A DNA stretch of 64,000 nt from Utricularia gibba (taxonomy: Eukaryota; Streptophyta; Magnoliopsida; Lamiales; Lentibulariaceae): NCBI GenBank assembly GCA_002189035.1, contig NEEC01000002.1, positions 310,001 to 374,000 of the forward strand, written 5' to 3'. Position 1 is the stretch's first letter. Each line of letters begins with the position of its first letter. This document shows positions 34,407 to 46,240 of the stretch, piece after piece. The notes below the pieces were generated by a model that had not been told where the DNA came from, searched no databases, and saw only the letters and a list, made by a program, of their open reading frames with translations. The translations under genes and the position numbers were made by a program.

Positions 34407-35865
34407 TTTGGCTGACCCCAAACCGCCATGAAACTACTGCAATTCCAATCTTTCGTTTAAAAACATACAATTTTTTAATTCAATATTCTAATTTTAAAAC
34501 ATTTTATGATTTAATTATATTGTAATTATCTTATTAATAAAGTTTTTTTATTTTTATACGTAAAATATCATACTTATATTCATTGATATTTTATATACTA
34601 TTTTAAATTAATATTTATTTAGTAATTTGGGGAGGTAATTAGTATTTTGCATGTGTCAATGTTTTTTATTGGCATTTTACTTGAATTTTTTCTTTACTTT
34701 GCAAATTACCGTACTTTTGTAGTTTTCTTTGTAAAATACATTATGTTTATAAATTTGTTTGCAAAATAAAGGTATTTCAATTTTAAAATCATATATAACA
34801 TATTCAAAATTTTATAAAATACTTTTAGATATTCATAATTGTTGTTATCATTTTTTAATTCATAATTTTCAAATGAATAAATGATAAACTGAATTACAAA
34901 AAAAATTTAAATATTTCCAATTAATTGAAGATGATATTGAACATGTATGGAAAATAATTAATAAGTAAAGTTACAAAAAAATTTGGATAATTGTAATAGT
35001 TGATATAAAATAAAACATGTTATTAATTTTAATATGATGCTTGATTTTAATTATTTTGAAAACAATTTTAAAATACAATAAAACTATTTTTTATTATAAA
35101 TTTGAATGTGATATTTATAATTAAAATAATTTACTAATAATATAAAAAAATTAATTATTAATTTTTTTAGTAAATAACTCATATCATTTAATATATTATA
35201 TTTTTGTAAAATTTTTTAATTAGTTTACTAGTATAGTTTTATTAACATCATTATTAATAATAAATTTTATTATTTAATATAATTTTTAAAACATTATATT
35301 CAAGATTCTTTTGTTTTTATGTAAATATTATTTTCTTCAACATTTACCTAAGCCAAATATACTCACCATGAACTTTTTTTTATTTAAAAAATAAGAAGTC
35401 GGGTATTTTGCAAATGAAAACTGAGATTACATGTAATTTTTCAATTAAAAAAATTCCAGTATTTTGCAAATAAATGTAATCTGATACACGCATTTACCAA
35501 ATTTTGCCGTAATTTGGGCCCATGTCGTTACCAGTTTAATTACTAAATTATTTTTTAAGGATTTAATTATTGGTCGCATCGGAAGACCTGCAATGATATT
35601 AAACAACAATAATAATAAATGTCGTGTCTGAACAAGTCAAATTGGAAGTTCCGTCCAGGGGTAGGCATTTGCATTTTGTCCGAAAATAGAAACGACGGAC
35701 TCAATGCAGGAATAAAGGGTAGAAGAGTCATTTTTCAAGATTCAATGTCCACACCGAAGCAACTCTGTCAACTATCGCCGACATGGGCGGTGCGTCCCGT
35801 CCAATTTATCCATGTCCGCGGATGGCTGGTCAAAGTTTGTCGAGAAGCGTTGATTTTGGTCTCCC
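34407..35865. other. Gene-free AT-rich stretch between ARF3 and NSL1
   Basis: Very AT-rich from about 34450 to 35580, with no supported coding region. The first 100 bp is probably ARF3 3' untranslated region and the last 250 bp the NSL1 promoter or leader. Confidence 0.55.
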
Positions 35866-38800
35866 ATGGCGGCAAGAAGAAACTCCGTCCTGAACGCACC
35901 GGCGGCAGCGGAGAAAGCTGTTTCTGCAATCGGATTTGGGTACGATTTTACATCGGATCTACGTCTCTCCGCCTGTAAATCCACGTGCTCCGGTTCTAGC
36001 TTGATCGACTTGGACCGGACCCGAATCAAGGACTTGGTTGTTCCTGGTAATGTGACTGTCTCCAACGTCTCTTCTTCAATTAAGTGCGGTAAAGGCGAGC
36101 GTATCCGGTTTTCGTCCGATGCACTCACCTTCAACCAGGTCTGCACCAATTTTTTATACAAATCATCCCAAGTTTGTTTTTTAAGCTTGCTGCGTGATAT
36201 CATCGATTTTTTTCTTGCATTTTAACTGGAAATTTGGAAGTGATTCTTGTGCTCAAGTGAGGGCTGGAAGTTTTGATCATTATTTCTCCCTAGAGATGTA
36301 AAGTTTAGCATATATGTACTTGAATTCGGTACTGATGGAAAATTACAGTCAACTCTGGGCAGCTAATGATAGCTAGCTGGTTATCTTGATTTTCTCTTTC
36401 CTTGGAAGGGCATTTGCTCTCTGTCTTTTTCCCTCAAATTTTGTGTAGTGATGCACTAATTTATGAAGCTAGTTCGTTAACTGGTGGTTTCTGTCATCTA
36501 GGTAGCAGCATCATTTGCAAAACTGCGTTGAGTTGATTACCTCTCATGATGTCGTTTGACGCATTTTTTGATTTTCTACTTCAGATTTTCGTAATCATTC
36601 TGTGTTATTTTGGTGCTGTAATAACCTAATTTTTGTTTCGTATCTTTCAGATGTCAGAGCTTTTTAATCATGGACTATCTTTGTCGGGTAAAATTCCATC
36701 GGGTCATTTCAATGCAATGTTTGGCTTCAAGGGTCCATGGCAGAAAGATGCATCCGAAACAAAAATTCTTGCTTTTGATGGATGGTTGATTGGGCTATAT
36801 ACGATTGAGTTGGAAAAGTCACAGATAGCATTATGTAATGAAGTGAAGAATGAGGTGCCATCAACTTGTGATCCTCTTGCTCTTGCCGAGTAAGATCTGC
36901 AACTTGATGGTGGCTTTTCTTTTGTCCATTTATAATCTACGTCATGGAAATTGTTCTGTTGGAGCTTACTATGTTGGTCTGCTAAGTATTTGGTTGGGAT
37001 AGTCTTTTGATGTTCATATTGTTTTTCAGCTGTGAAAAAGTCAGTTTTGGTGACATTTTCCAGGTTTATTGAGAAATATGGCACCCACATTATTGTTGGG
37101 GTGATGATGGGGGTAAGGATGTGATTCATATCAAGCAACTTCGAAGTTCAAATCTCGAGCCAATTGAAGTGCGGACATTTTTGAAGAAGCAAGCTGATGA
37201 AAGATTTTGTGAAGATGGAGCAGTGAACTCTGCAGCCAACTTTAATATGCCATCCGTGAAGCCAGAGGTACTTGAAAAATCGTACTATAGCGTACCCGAA
37301 AGGCATAAAACGATGCAGTTGTGAATTACAGACTAAAAACATGATCTTGAAAATGATACCTTTAGTTATCAAACTGTAAATTGGATTGTGTTGACATGGC
37401 ATGCTACTCATGAACATTGTGAATGGTACTTTGTGTTGATTATGCTGTGGATTTTTGTAGTTATCAGAAAACTTACGAATTTGTCTTTTGAAATATATTC
37501 CCTTACAGGAAGTAGAGATCTCGGGTCATCAGCTCCCTTTAAGGCCACATGTTGTTTCTCATTCACCCAACAATGCAAGTATCACTTTCACACTTACAAC
37601 TCTTTCCACTCTCTTCTTTTAACCATCAGACACAATGATTTCTGCTACAGGATCTGCTGGCTATTCATATAAGAAGAGGGGTTTAGATAGCCATCAAAGT
37701 CATAAGCAATGGCTTTCAACTGTCACGCAGTACCCAAATGTGGTGTCAATGTCTCTTGTGCCTATTGCATCTCTTTTAGGTGGCATCAAAGGCGCTGGTT
37801 TCCTGAGCCAAGCAATTAATCTGTACCTGCGATGTGAGTGCATGTTTACAGTCATAGAATGTTTTGTCTATATTGTCCATGGTTTCTGGATTGCTGTAAT
37901 TATAACAGAGTTTATGTGGTTGCAGATAAGCCTCCAATCGAGGAGCTCGCGCAGTTTCTGGAATATCAATTGTTACCGCAGCAGTGGGCACCTGCATTCA
38001 GTGACCTTCCACTCGGCCGTGCATTCAAGAAAGATGCATATCCATCTCTTCAGTTTAGACCACTGGGACCGAAGCTTTATGTCAATACTATAAAGGTGAT
38101 CTTTTCATTGCAAGACACAGATTGTCTCTGTCATATGATCTTTTACACTGCTTTTACTTCACTGGCATTTCGACTAATCAGTAATTGTAGGTTGACACAG
38201 GCAAGAGACCCGTGACCGGAGTTCGTTTGTTCTTGGAAGGCAAGAGAAACGATTACTTGGGAATACATCTGCAACATCTCTCGTCATGCCCGCTTTCCCT
38301 CAGGATCTCTCCATGTCGTATGCTGGAGATGCAGGATGAGGAGATACCGCGAGACTACTTTGTGCCAGTCAACTGGAGCATATTTTCTCACATATGCACT
38401 TACCCTGTGGAGTATCACGGAGCCCGGACTGGCGATCCTGCATGCATTGTCACCAGGGCGCACTTCCAAGTCAAGGTTATTGGCATGAAAAATGTGCTTT
38501 TCCTAAGGCTGGGATTCTCCGAAGTTGAATCTGCAAAAATCCGGAGGTCGGAATGGGATGGAGCCGCCGCCGGCGCATCAAAGAAATCAGGGCTTTCATC
38601 ACTGTTGATCAGCTCCCCATTCAGTGCAGCTCTGCAGCAGCCCGATGAATCCCCAAAACAGATCGTCAACTCAGCAGTGTACCCGGGAGGGCCGCCTACC
38701 CCCTCGAAAGCGCCAAAGATGTCATACTTTGTCGACACAAAGGAAGTGGTTAAAGGAGCCGAGGATGCACCAGGACACTGGGTCGTCACCGGGGCAAAGC

Positions 38801-38883
38801 TCGGCGTTGACGGCGGGATGATACGAACCCGTGTAAAATTTTCCTTGCTCACCATAACGTCGGAAGATTCTCCGTCGGTGTGA
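35866..38883 (+). CDS. NSL1: MACPF-domain cell-death regulator NSL1, seven exons, one apparent frameshift
   Basis: A plant protein with a membrane-attack-complex/perforin fold; NSL1 restrains salicylic-acid-dependent cell death and defence. Exons: 35866-36138, 36651-36889, 37064-37267, 37509-37578, 37651-37833, 37926-38095 and 38191-38883. N-terminal VSAIGFGYDFTSDLRLSACK and ISSSIKCGKGERIRF-type sequence lead into FIEKYGTHIIVGV, the MACPF signature region. The later part carries AINLYLRYKPPIEELAQFLE, LYVNTIKVDTGKRPVTGVRL, LQHLSSCPLSLR and the tail GHWVVTGAKLGV, which fits NSL1 better than CAD1 or other paralogues. One base appears lost in G5 at 37109-37113: adding it turns GVMMGVRM into GVMMGGKDVIHIKQ and makes exon 3 phase-correct. 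The repaired length is 610 residues, close to Arabidopsis NSL1. The tiny exon 4 is short but forced by phase. Confidence 0.93.
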
Positions 38884-40341
38884 TAAAAAAAACGCATCTG
38901 TAAGTTGATATTTGGAGGAAGCCCGGAGTGAAAAGCTTGTCGTTTTCAGCTGTTGCATTCCATTTGTATTCACATCACTTCATTTTTTTTTTTACCTTGG
39001 ATTTGTTGTAATAAAGAGCAACTGGACATGGCATAAGAAATCAAATTACACCCATCCAGAAGGGTTCTCCTTTTTGCTCCGACCCATCTGTGACCGGTAT
39101 GTGAAAATAATGAACCGCAGCACCGCTATTGGGAGGCGGCGGTGCACGTGACCGGCGGGAGCCGTTCACTGAACGCGGACAAGAGCCTTGTCTCAATCAA
39201 GACAGCTCCACAACCTATTTGGGACACGTGCCTCCTGTTTTCATGCCGGTGTCGACCCACCTTGCTATTATTCGTAAAGTAGCTCAGCAATCGAGTATAC
39301 GCCATTATTAACTACAGCGACGCTTCGTGTTTCTCCTCTCCCCCTATCCTTCAAATACAATTCAGACACTTAATCCAATTCATACGTTCACAATACATAA
39401 TTCCACATTGAAAAATAAAAATAAAATAGTCAATTATATAGCAATTACAAATCACAATTAATCAATTGGATTTAATAATTTCTATTATGATTTACGTTTT
39501 TTGTGTATTTGGGTTAACATGTAATCGCCCTACTTATCAAATAATTTCAACACATACACTCACAATCCGCGACTTCGCCGCGCTGCCTGTCCGAATTACA
39601 TGGTTCTAACATTTTATAAGCACCGCCTGCGCTGTCCACCCACCCAGCTCTGGTTACACGGCCGGACAAACCCCGAACCAGGCGCCGCGTAGTGACGGCC
39701 ACCTTCTGGTAGGCGTAAATAAATATCCACGGTGGGCATCCATCCACGTGTCGCGCTGTCGTGGCATCCTATCTATTCTTCTTTTTTTAGTAATATATGG
39801 ATCCCACAGGATTCCCTATGACTCACCATTGGGTTGGAAAGAAATCCCCCAAGTTTAGATATTTATCTATTTCTCGAAAATTGATTTTAATAATTAAATA
39901 TTTACATTTTCTTAAAAATAAAAATTATTTCTAAATTTTCTTTTTTTTAACATCAAGAACAATTTTCAACAAGCAGAAGGTGTTGTTGATGTATTTAAAA
40001 TATTTAAATAAAAAATTAATTAAAAAAGGAATTAAACATGTTTTTTGTGTTATTTAATAAAGTTATTGGAAAAAAAATGTGGACCGTGGTGGGGTCCATG
40101 GATGGCTGCATCCTCCAAGTGGAGATGTGGATAGGTATGCTATGCAATGCGATGCGGGCGAGCATATCCAAATGCCTCTCTGGAGCTAAATCTGCCCGCT
40201 GCTGACGTGGATCCTGGTTGTCGAGGCACGCCGGTTACCCCCGGTCATGGGGCCCACCTTGCTTCGCCTATAAATTCCAGGAGCGCCCGTCCTGAGTTCT
40301 CCCCCCAGCGCAAGGACTAGTTTTTATTTTGGTACTTGTGA
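38884..40341. other. Gene-free stretch upstream of the DUF506 gene
   Basis: No supported gene. The first 150 bp is probably the NSL1 3' untranslated region. From 39300 to 40100 it is AT-rich. G-box-type CCACGTGTC is present near 39744, and a TATA box lies at 40269-40275. Confidence 0.5.
40269..40275 (+). promoter_or_regulatory. TATA box (TATAAAT) of the DUF506 gene
   Basis: Lies 73 bp before the start codon at 40342 in a GC-richer context, so transcription would start about 30 bp downstream with a short leader. Good position and sequence for a plant core promoter. Confidence 0.55.
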
Positions 40342-41408
40342 ATGCGGAAACAGAGGTCCGGAGTTCCGATGATGAATCGTGGGATTCTGCTGTGTGACAG
40401 CCGTGCACCGGAGGTATCCGGCGAGCCGGCGATAAATCTCTCTGACGATACGGTTTTTGAGTTCTTGTGTGGAGAATTCCACCATTCGTCGCCGGTGGGG
40501 GACGACGGCGGGCGAGGGTTTCGGGAGGAGCTGGAGAATGAGAACGAAGATGGGAATCAGGATGCGGAAGGTGATGCTTTCTGGGAAACGCAGCATAATT
40601 TGTTGCAGGTAGGGTTCTTGCTCGTAATTCCCTAATTTCCCCTCAATCTCTCTCTCCAAGAATATTCTGGTTGATTCGAGACTGATGTTTCTTGTAGTCG
40701 ACGATATCCAGAACGACGTCGTTAGAGTCACGAATTCGAAAAATTACCTATCACGCTGTAGATGAAGCACGTGGATCATGTGGCTGCTGCACCGCTCCTC
40801 CCACAGGCGCTTGCCGGAAATGCCTGATGGAAGATGTTTGCCGGCGACTTCGAAACGCTGGTTTCGACAGCGCGATCTGCAACTCCAAGTGGATAAGCTC
40901 GCCGGAGATTCCCTCAGGTTAATTCATGTTTCATCCTAAGAAACTGTGATCATGTCTGCTAAAGGGAGGGGCGGGTTGCTGCAGGGCAACACACATTCCT
41001 GGATGTAGTGGACAACTCTAACCCGAAAAGGGGCAGGTCCGGGTCGTCATCGAGTTCAATTTCCGATCCGAGTTCGAAATAGCCCGATCCAACGACGACT
41101 ACAAGAAGCTGGTGCAGAGGCTGCCCGAAACATTTGTCGGCAAGATCGAGCGGCTGCTAGGGGTGTTGAGGATCATGAGCGCGGCGGCGAAAAAGTGCAT
41201 GAAGGAGAAGAAAATGCACATGGGGCCGTGGAGGAAGCATCGCTACATGGAAGCGAAATGGATGAAGACTAACGACAGATCAAGCGCCCCCAAATCCTTC
41301 GACTCCACGGCGCTGGTTCCTCATGGAAGACCAAGAATGTCGATGCTGACTCTGGATTTGAAGGAGAGCCGCGGCAGTCTGCACAGACCGGTGGTGAGGG
41401 TGGTCTGA
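40342..41408 (+). CDS. DUF506 (PDDEXK-like) family protein, three exons, one apparent frameshift
   Basis: A plant-specific family with a predicted nuclease-like fold; its role is not established, though some members respond to stress or phosphate and affect root hairs. Exons: 40342-40608, 40698-40917 and 40985-41408. Conserved parts: DDTVFEFLCGEF, then CGCC and CRKCLMEDVCRRLRNAGFDS, AICNSKWISSPEIPSG, TFLDVVDNSNPKRG, VRVVIEFNFRSEFEIARSN, VQRLPETFVGKIERL and the family-typical end KKMHMGPWRKHRYMEAKW. After PKRG one base is missing in G4 at 41030-41033; adding it joins PKRG to QVRVVIEF and makes the last exon length phase-correct. Apart from this the gene is whole, about 303 residues. Confidence 0.92.
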
Positions 41409-41918
41409 GGAGGAAGCTTCTCAACCTTGATCGTGACTCGCGAGTGGGTGATATGAATATTTACGTCGCTGGGTCACACACGTGGCATCATTTTTTTTTT
41501 TTTTTTGGAACATGAGTTTTGGTAAAAAAAATACAGAATAATCAGTGATGGGTAACAATGCCATGTAATCTTTTGGACTACATCAACCTCACAGTAAAAA
41601 AAATTATAATTTTATTTCCCAGCTGTAATTAATAAATAAAAGTATTGAGTATGTGGAAATTTATAGTAAAAAAAAAAAGGTAAGAGAAGTGCCTAATAAA
41701 AGAGTGCACATGCATGTACATCTATTCACTCAAGTTTTTTTTTGTTTTTTTTGATTGTAAATAAGGGTTTTTTTATAAAGAAAATATTATTATTTTGAAG
41801 AGCAATATTACTTTAAATACAAATGACACACAGCAATCAAAGTCATAGAAACAACACAAATCCCAAATTATTACTAAATCCCTCTTTGATTAAAATATAA
41901 ACTAGACTACTTGATAAT

Positions 41919-42114
41919 GTTTGATTGATATGATTAAGTATATGGTTATAAATTATGGGATATTTCGCTCGAAGATTTTTTTTTTAATTCTATGTACATA
42001 GATTTATTTAAAATGACCTCCTCTGGTACCATTTAATTTCATCAACTGAATAATATCTAAAAAACTAGTCGTTATATATCATCTTTTTTTTTATCTCATT
42101 CTAATCAATCAAAC
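41919..42114. mobile_element. MITE-like inverted-repeat element, about 196 bp
   Basis: The ends GTTTGATTGAT (41919-41929) and ATCAATCAAAC (42104-42114) are perfect 11-base inverted repeats, with weaker matching inward. ACTTGAT occurs next to both ends (41909-41915 and 42115-42121), which may be remains of a target duplication. The interior is AT-rich and non-coding. Its end core resembles that of the element at 8120-8343, so they may be related. Confidence 0.5.
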
Positions 42115-43149
42115 ACTTGATCAGCCTACTCCATTATCAAGTGTCTTTCCTGCAACTTGATTGGCCTAACTAAACAAACAAAAGCAAAGCGGAGGAGTCG
42201 GTGGGCTGGGTCTGAGTCAAGTTGAAGGGAAAGCAGATGCATCCACGTTAGAGCTACAGGATATTTTTGAGGAAGGGATGGTGACATGAAACAACAGGTT
42301 TCTTTCCCGTCCACAGCAGCAGAGGATCCGCAGTCAGTCCCCTTCATGCGGCACAGGAGTCGCTGTCCACCACGAAATATCTTCAAAGTTGGAGCCGCTA
42401 GTGCCGATGAACGGGACAAGGAAAGGGATGGGCATCTGCTGCTGCTGCTGCATCTGGACGTGTGTTGTTGCAGTATCATACAGCCACAGTTGTGTGTTAT
42501 GAGTAGTATATTGAAGCATTATAGATTAATAATAATTGATTGAATCTAATCTTTTTTAATATAATTTACGTTTATTATATATTTGAATTTCATTTACACT
42601 TGTTCAATCTATTGAATCCTTAACTTTTATATTTTTAACTTCAACCGTGGATAAAAATGATTTCATCTATTCAAATTCACAAGTAAATAAAAATGCATCT
42701 CCTAAGTTTTGTGCGTTTGTGTGTGTGATTTTTTTTTATTATGATAATTATTTAAATAGAAAAAATGAAACTTTATTATTGGGATTCCGAGGGCAGAACA
42801 AGTGCGGTTGGTGCGTGTCACATGTCATTCTTTGTTCATCATGAAGATGACGTTGATGATCCACTACCTGGGTGGACTACTTCGGGTCCGGGTCCGGGTC
42901 TGGCCCCCTTTCTCGAATGTGCAGTTGTCCTACATTCTATGCACTTACGCTCTATCTTGGTAATTCCTAGGGTTAGTTATAGTACTATATATTAGATATC
43001 ATGATAACTTTATTATTTTATTTTTTAATCATGATTGGATATTTAATTCTTATTTTGAACATTTTAAAAGTATCTAATTATAATGTTTTTTTTAAATTCA
43101 ATGGTAGATAATGTTCATGTTTTAAAAACCTTAGTTCAATCGCTTTCAA

Positions 43150-43390
43150 CTGTATGATAGTTATTCAATTAAATTCGAATTGTTTTAAAATAAAAATAAA
43201 TGACTATCCAATCACCATTCAGTTACGATTGGATCATGATTTAATTACAATTCAATTATGGGTTGATGCTTATTTATAAGAAAAATATTTTCATTTTTTT
43301 AAAATATATAATTCAGTTACGATTAAAATCGTTCTAATTGCAAACCATTTGTGTAACTGGTTTACTATTTTTTGATGATTCAAAATCGTG
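43150..43390 (+). repeat. Dispersed AT-rich repeat, related to 30480-30740
   Basis: Shares ordered short blocks with the reverse complement of 30480-30740, including AATTGCAA, TTTGTGTAA and GGTTTAC before a GATTCAAAATCG end. Internally it has several CAGTTACGATT-like motifs. It is likely an old non-autonomous element, but ends could not be fixed. Confidence 0.3.
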
Positions 43391-43916
43391 GGCTCATTCT
43401 CCTATACATCATGCAAAAAAAAGAATAATAATAATAATTAAGTGATCGTACGGAATTTGTGCATGATGTTGTCCTAGTCTTGGACTCCTAGCTGGGGCCC
43501 ACATTCGAAAGAGGAAACGTGTTTCTTTGGGCCAGGACTGAAGTTTGGCCCAAGTTGAACCGCTGCCGGCCTGCCGCTGCTCTGCTGAAATTCTCCTTTC
43601 CATCTTCGTTCAGTCTGAGTTGCCGCCCAAGTTTCTGCGAGCAATGTTTCGCGATTTATATGTTCATTCGAGTCTTGTGAAGGGCTTTCGATTTCAGTGG
43701 AATGTTTTTTTGCTCAGTATTCTTCACCCACCGCGAATCAGCGCAATTCTTGGATGGCTTCCCCTGAATCGTTGGCCTTCTTGGTACTCTACAGATGACA
43801 ACAGTCCGGGTGTTTCTGGGCGACGGGGCTTGTTCATTCAAGTTGAAAAGGGCCACAGAGCATAAGTCTGACGGAGGAACTAGAGTGTTTTTCTCGTTGT
43901 GCGGTTGGCCAGGCGA

Positions 43917-45494
43917 ATGTATCTTTTGATGCGTTCGTTGCGAAATTCATCTTGTTTCCAGGTGAGTTCTTTAGAAAACTTTATAGTAGCGTTGAAAAAT
44001 CCGTGTATGCTAAAGCCGAGATGCTTCTGCGTGCAAAGTTTGAGTCTTTGCTACATTGGTGGTAAAAATGGCGAAGATGAACACAAATTGGCCGAAAGGG
44101 TATGCAAACTGGTGTGTGAGAATGGGAATTCAGGGAATCTTGAATCTGTTCTTGATTCCACTATAGCAGATAACAGCTTCTCCCCTGCTCTGGTTCTTCA
44201 AGTGTTGCAGAAACTCAACAATGCGGGAACCCTGGCGTTATTATTTTTCCAGTGGGCGAAGAAAAGAGAGGCCTTTCAACCAAGCGCCGAGAGCTACAAC
44301 GTTCTCATTGAATCACTGGGGAAGATAAAGCAGTTCAAAATGGTTTGGGTTTTGGTGGATGAGATGAAATCCAAAGGTATTCTTTGTAAAACCACTTTCG
44401 CTCTCGTTTGCAGAAGGCTTTCTAGGGCAAGGAGAGTAAAAGAAGCGTTAGATGCATTTGAGAAAATGAAGAAATACGGGTTGTATCCAGTGCTGAATGA
44501 CTACAACAGATTGCTTGATACCTTGTGCAAATCCAGGCAAGTGAAGGTTGCACAAGATTTGTTCGATAAAATGTCAAACAGGGAGTTCGTGCCAGACATT
44601 ATATCTTACACAATACTGTTGGAAGGTTGGGGACAAGAATGTGATTTACGCCGGCTTGATGCGGCTTATGGCGAGATGAGGAATCGAGGATTTGAGCCTG
44701 ATGTAGTGACTTATGGCATTCTGATTAATGCATATTGCAAAGCTCAAAGATCTGATGAAGGGGTGAAGTTGTATAATGAAATGCAGGGGAAGAACATCAC
44801 TCCAACTCCCCATATATACTGCACCTTGATCAGTGGTTTTGGCACTGAAAGAAGGTTGGATGAAGCTATCAAGTTCTTCAAGCTATGCCAACTTAGCGAC
44901 CACGCTATCGAAGCTCCAACTTACAATGCTCTTCTCTGTGCATATTGCAGGTCAGATCGGATTAACGACGCATTCAGACTAATAGCTGAGATGCAAAAAC
45001 GTGGACTAGGGCCTGAGACTCTAACATATGACATAATTCTCCACAGTCTTGTGAGACAGCAGAGAACCAGTGAGGCATACCATTTGTTTCTGAAAATGGG
45101 CGATGAACCGGGCTGTCGCCCCGCCACGAGCACATACGAGATCATGGTGAGGATGTTTTGCAGGGGAGGGAGGACGGATATGGCGTTGTGGGTATGGGAT
45201 CAGATGAAGGATAGAGGTGTGCTGCCTAGAATGCATATGTTCTCTGCTCTGATAGAGGGGCTGTGTGAGGATTGTAAGTTGGATGAAGCTTGCAGATACT
45301 TGGTGGAGATGATGGACATGGGAATCCGCCCCCCAAAGCGCTTGTTTGATTTCTTGAAACAGTTTTTGGTGGAAGAGGGGAGGGAAGACACTGTGATTCT
45401 ACTGGCGCATAAGATTGATACTCTGGTTGCTGCCCGCTTTCATGCCCGGGTCGCCGGGTCACCCGTCAAGGGGTCCGAGATTCTGAAAGAATGA
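43917..45494 (+). CDS. P-class pentatricopeptide repeat protein, intronless, probably mitochondrial
   Basis: P-class PPR proteins bind specific organelle RNAs and stabilise, process or help translate them. The 525-residue product starts at the ATG 43917 (MYLLMRSLRNSS); the frame is open upstream to 43899 without another ATG. The N-terminus is rich in Arg, Ser and Leu and almost free of acid, like a mitochondrial presequence. From about residue 120, tandem 35-residue repeats follow, for example SYNVLIESLGKIKQFKMVWV, DYNRLLDTLCKSRQVKVAQD, TYGILINAYCKAQRSDEGVK and TYEIMVRMFCRGGRTDMALW, about ten in all. No PLS-type repeats, E, DYW or SMR tail are present. The repeat region resembles At1g71060-like proteins, but the family is too large for a firm ortholog call. 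The frame is intact over 1.6 kb. Confidence 0.93.
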   Translation: MYLLMRSLRNSSCFQVSSLENFIVALKNPCMLKPRCFCVQSLSLCYIGGKNGEDEHKLAERVCKLVCENGNSGNLESVLDSTIADNSFSPALVLQVLQKLNNAGTLALLFFQWAKKREAFQPSAESYNVLIESLGKIKQFKMVWVLVDEMKSKGILCKTTFALVCRRLSRARRVKEALDAFEKMKKYGLYPVLNDYNRLLDTLCKSRQVKVAQDLFDKMSNREFVPDIISYTILLEGWGQECDLRRLDAAYGEMRNRGFEPDVVTYGILINAYCKAQRSDEGVKLYNEMQGKNITPTPHIYCTLISGFGTERRLDEAIKFFKLCQLSDHAIEAPTYNALLCAYCRSDRINDAFRLIAEMQKRGLGPETLTYDIILHSLVRQQRTSEAYHLFLKMGDEPGCRPATSTYEIMVRMFCRGGRTDMALWVWDQMKDRGVLPRMHMFSALIEGLCEDCKLDEACRYLVEMMDMGIRPPKRLFDFLKQFLVEEGREDTVILLAHKIDTLVAARFHARVAGSPVKGSEILKE

Positions 45495-46240
45495 TTTTGT
45501 ATAATAATTTTTTCTGTATATTAGTAAACAAGTAAACAGTTGCTAAGCAAAAAAAATCCACCATGATGGTCAAATGTGAATAGTATTGATATGGGTTCGA
45601 ATTGGAATCGTGTTTTGGTTTTGATTTCAATTCAATTTCTTATTTTTTATTCGATTTCCGATTTTCATTAAGGGTTCGATTTAATGAGTTGAAGAATTTT
45701 AGATGAATTTTATATTGGTTATAGATAGAATAGATGAATACTTTATATAGAATTATTTTTTAGTTATTTTCACTGAAAGAATAAAATATAAATCATGAAA
45801 ATTAAATGTTTAAAATGTACAATATTATACAAGAATATAATGTATCATTATATATCAACTTTTACTCAATATTTGTTAATTTGAATAGAAAATAATTGAA
45901 TTTGAGTTACTTAAGATGTGATAAATTTAGTTTATAAATTTTACATATTCATGAATTTGAAACAAAATACATAATAATTTTCTATTCACAATGGGCTTTT
46001 TTTTATTTACTTTGATGTTGGAGAAGAAGGCATGGGAAGAATAGGGGGGTGACAAGGAGAGTTTGACTAAAACCTAGCAGGCGTGCGAGTACTCGCTAAG
46101 ATTCGCGCGTGGCCCAGGTTGTCAGAGAGGACTTTCTTCCTCTCCTTTCCTCGCATGCTTTTACGTGTCCGCACGCTCTTCTTCTTCTTCTTCTTCTTCT
46201 TCTCTTTCGTCGCGGCTTCGAAATTTGTGTGTCGACGTCC
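45495..46240. other. Gene-free stretch between the PPR and VQ genes
   Basis: AT-rich to about 46000, with no supported gene. The last 160 bp, including the CTT tract, is probably the VQ gene leader. Confidence 0.55.
46178..46203. repeat. (CTT)n tract in the VQ gene leader
   Basis: About eight CTT units ending 40 bp before the VQ start codon. Pyrimidine tracts of this kind are common in plant 5' leaders and can enhance expression. Confidence 0.7.

Larger units (their letters stand above)
41409..43916. other. 2.5 kb without a supported gene, containing a MITE and a dispersed repeat
   Basis: I see no convincing gene. A less AT-rich island at 42130-42500 has frames on both strands, including a Gln-rich frame with WWTATP on the minus strand, but no family match. 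It also holds the MITE at 41919-42114 and the diffuse repeat at 43150-43390. The last 350 bp is probably promoter and leader of the PPR gene. Confidence 0.45.

Noticed and set aside
45590-45620. GGGTTCGAATT looked like a tRNA T-arm
   Set aside because: No acceptor, D or anticodon stems surround it; it lies in simple AT-rich sequence.
46109-46240. N-terminal extension of the VQ protein from the upstream open frame
   Set aside because: It would translate the CTT tract into poly-Leu, and family members begin near the ATG at 46241.
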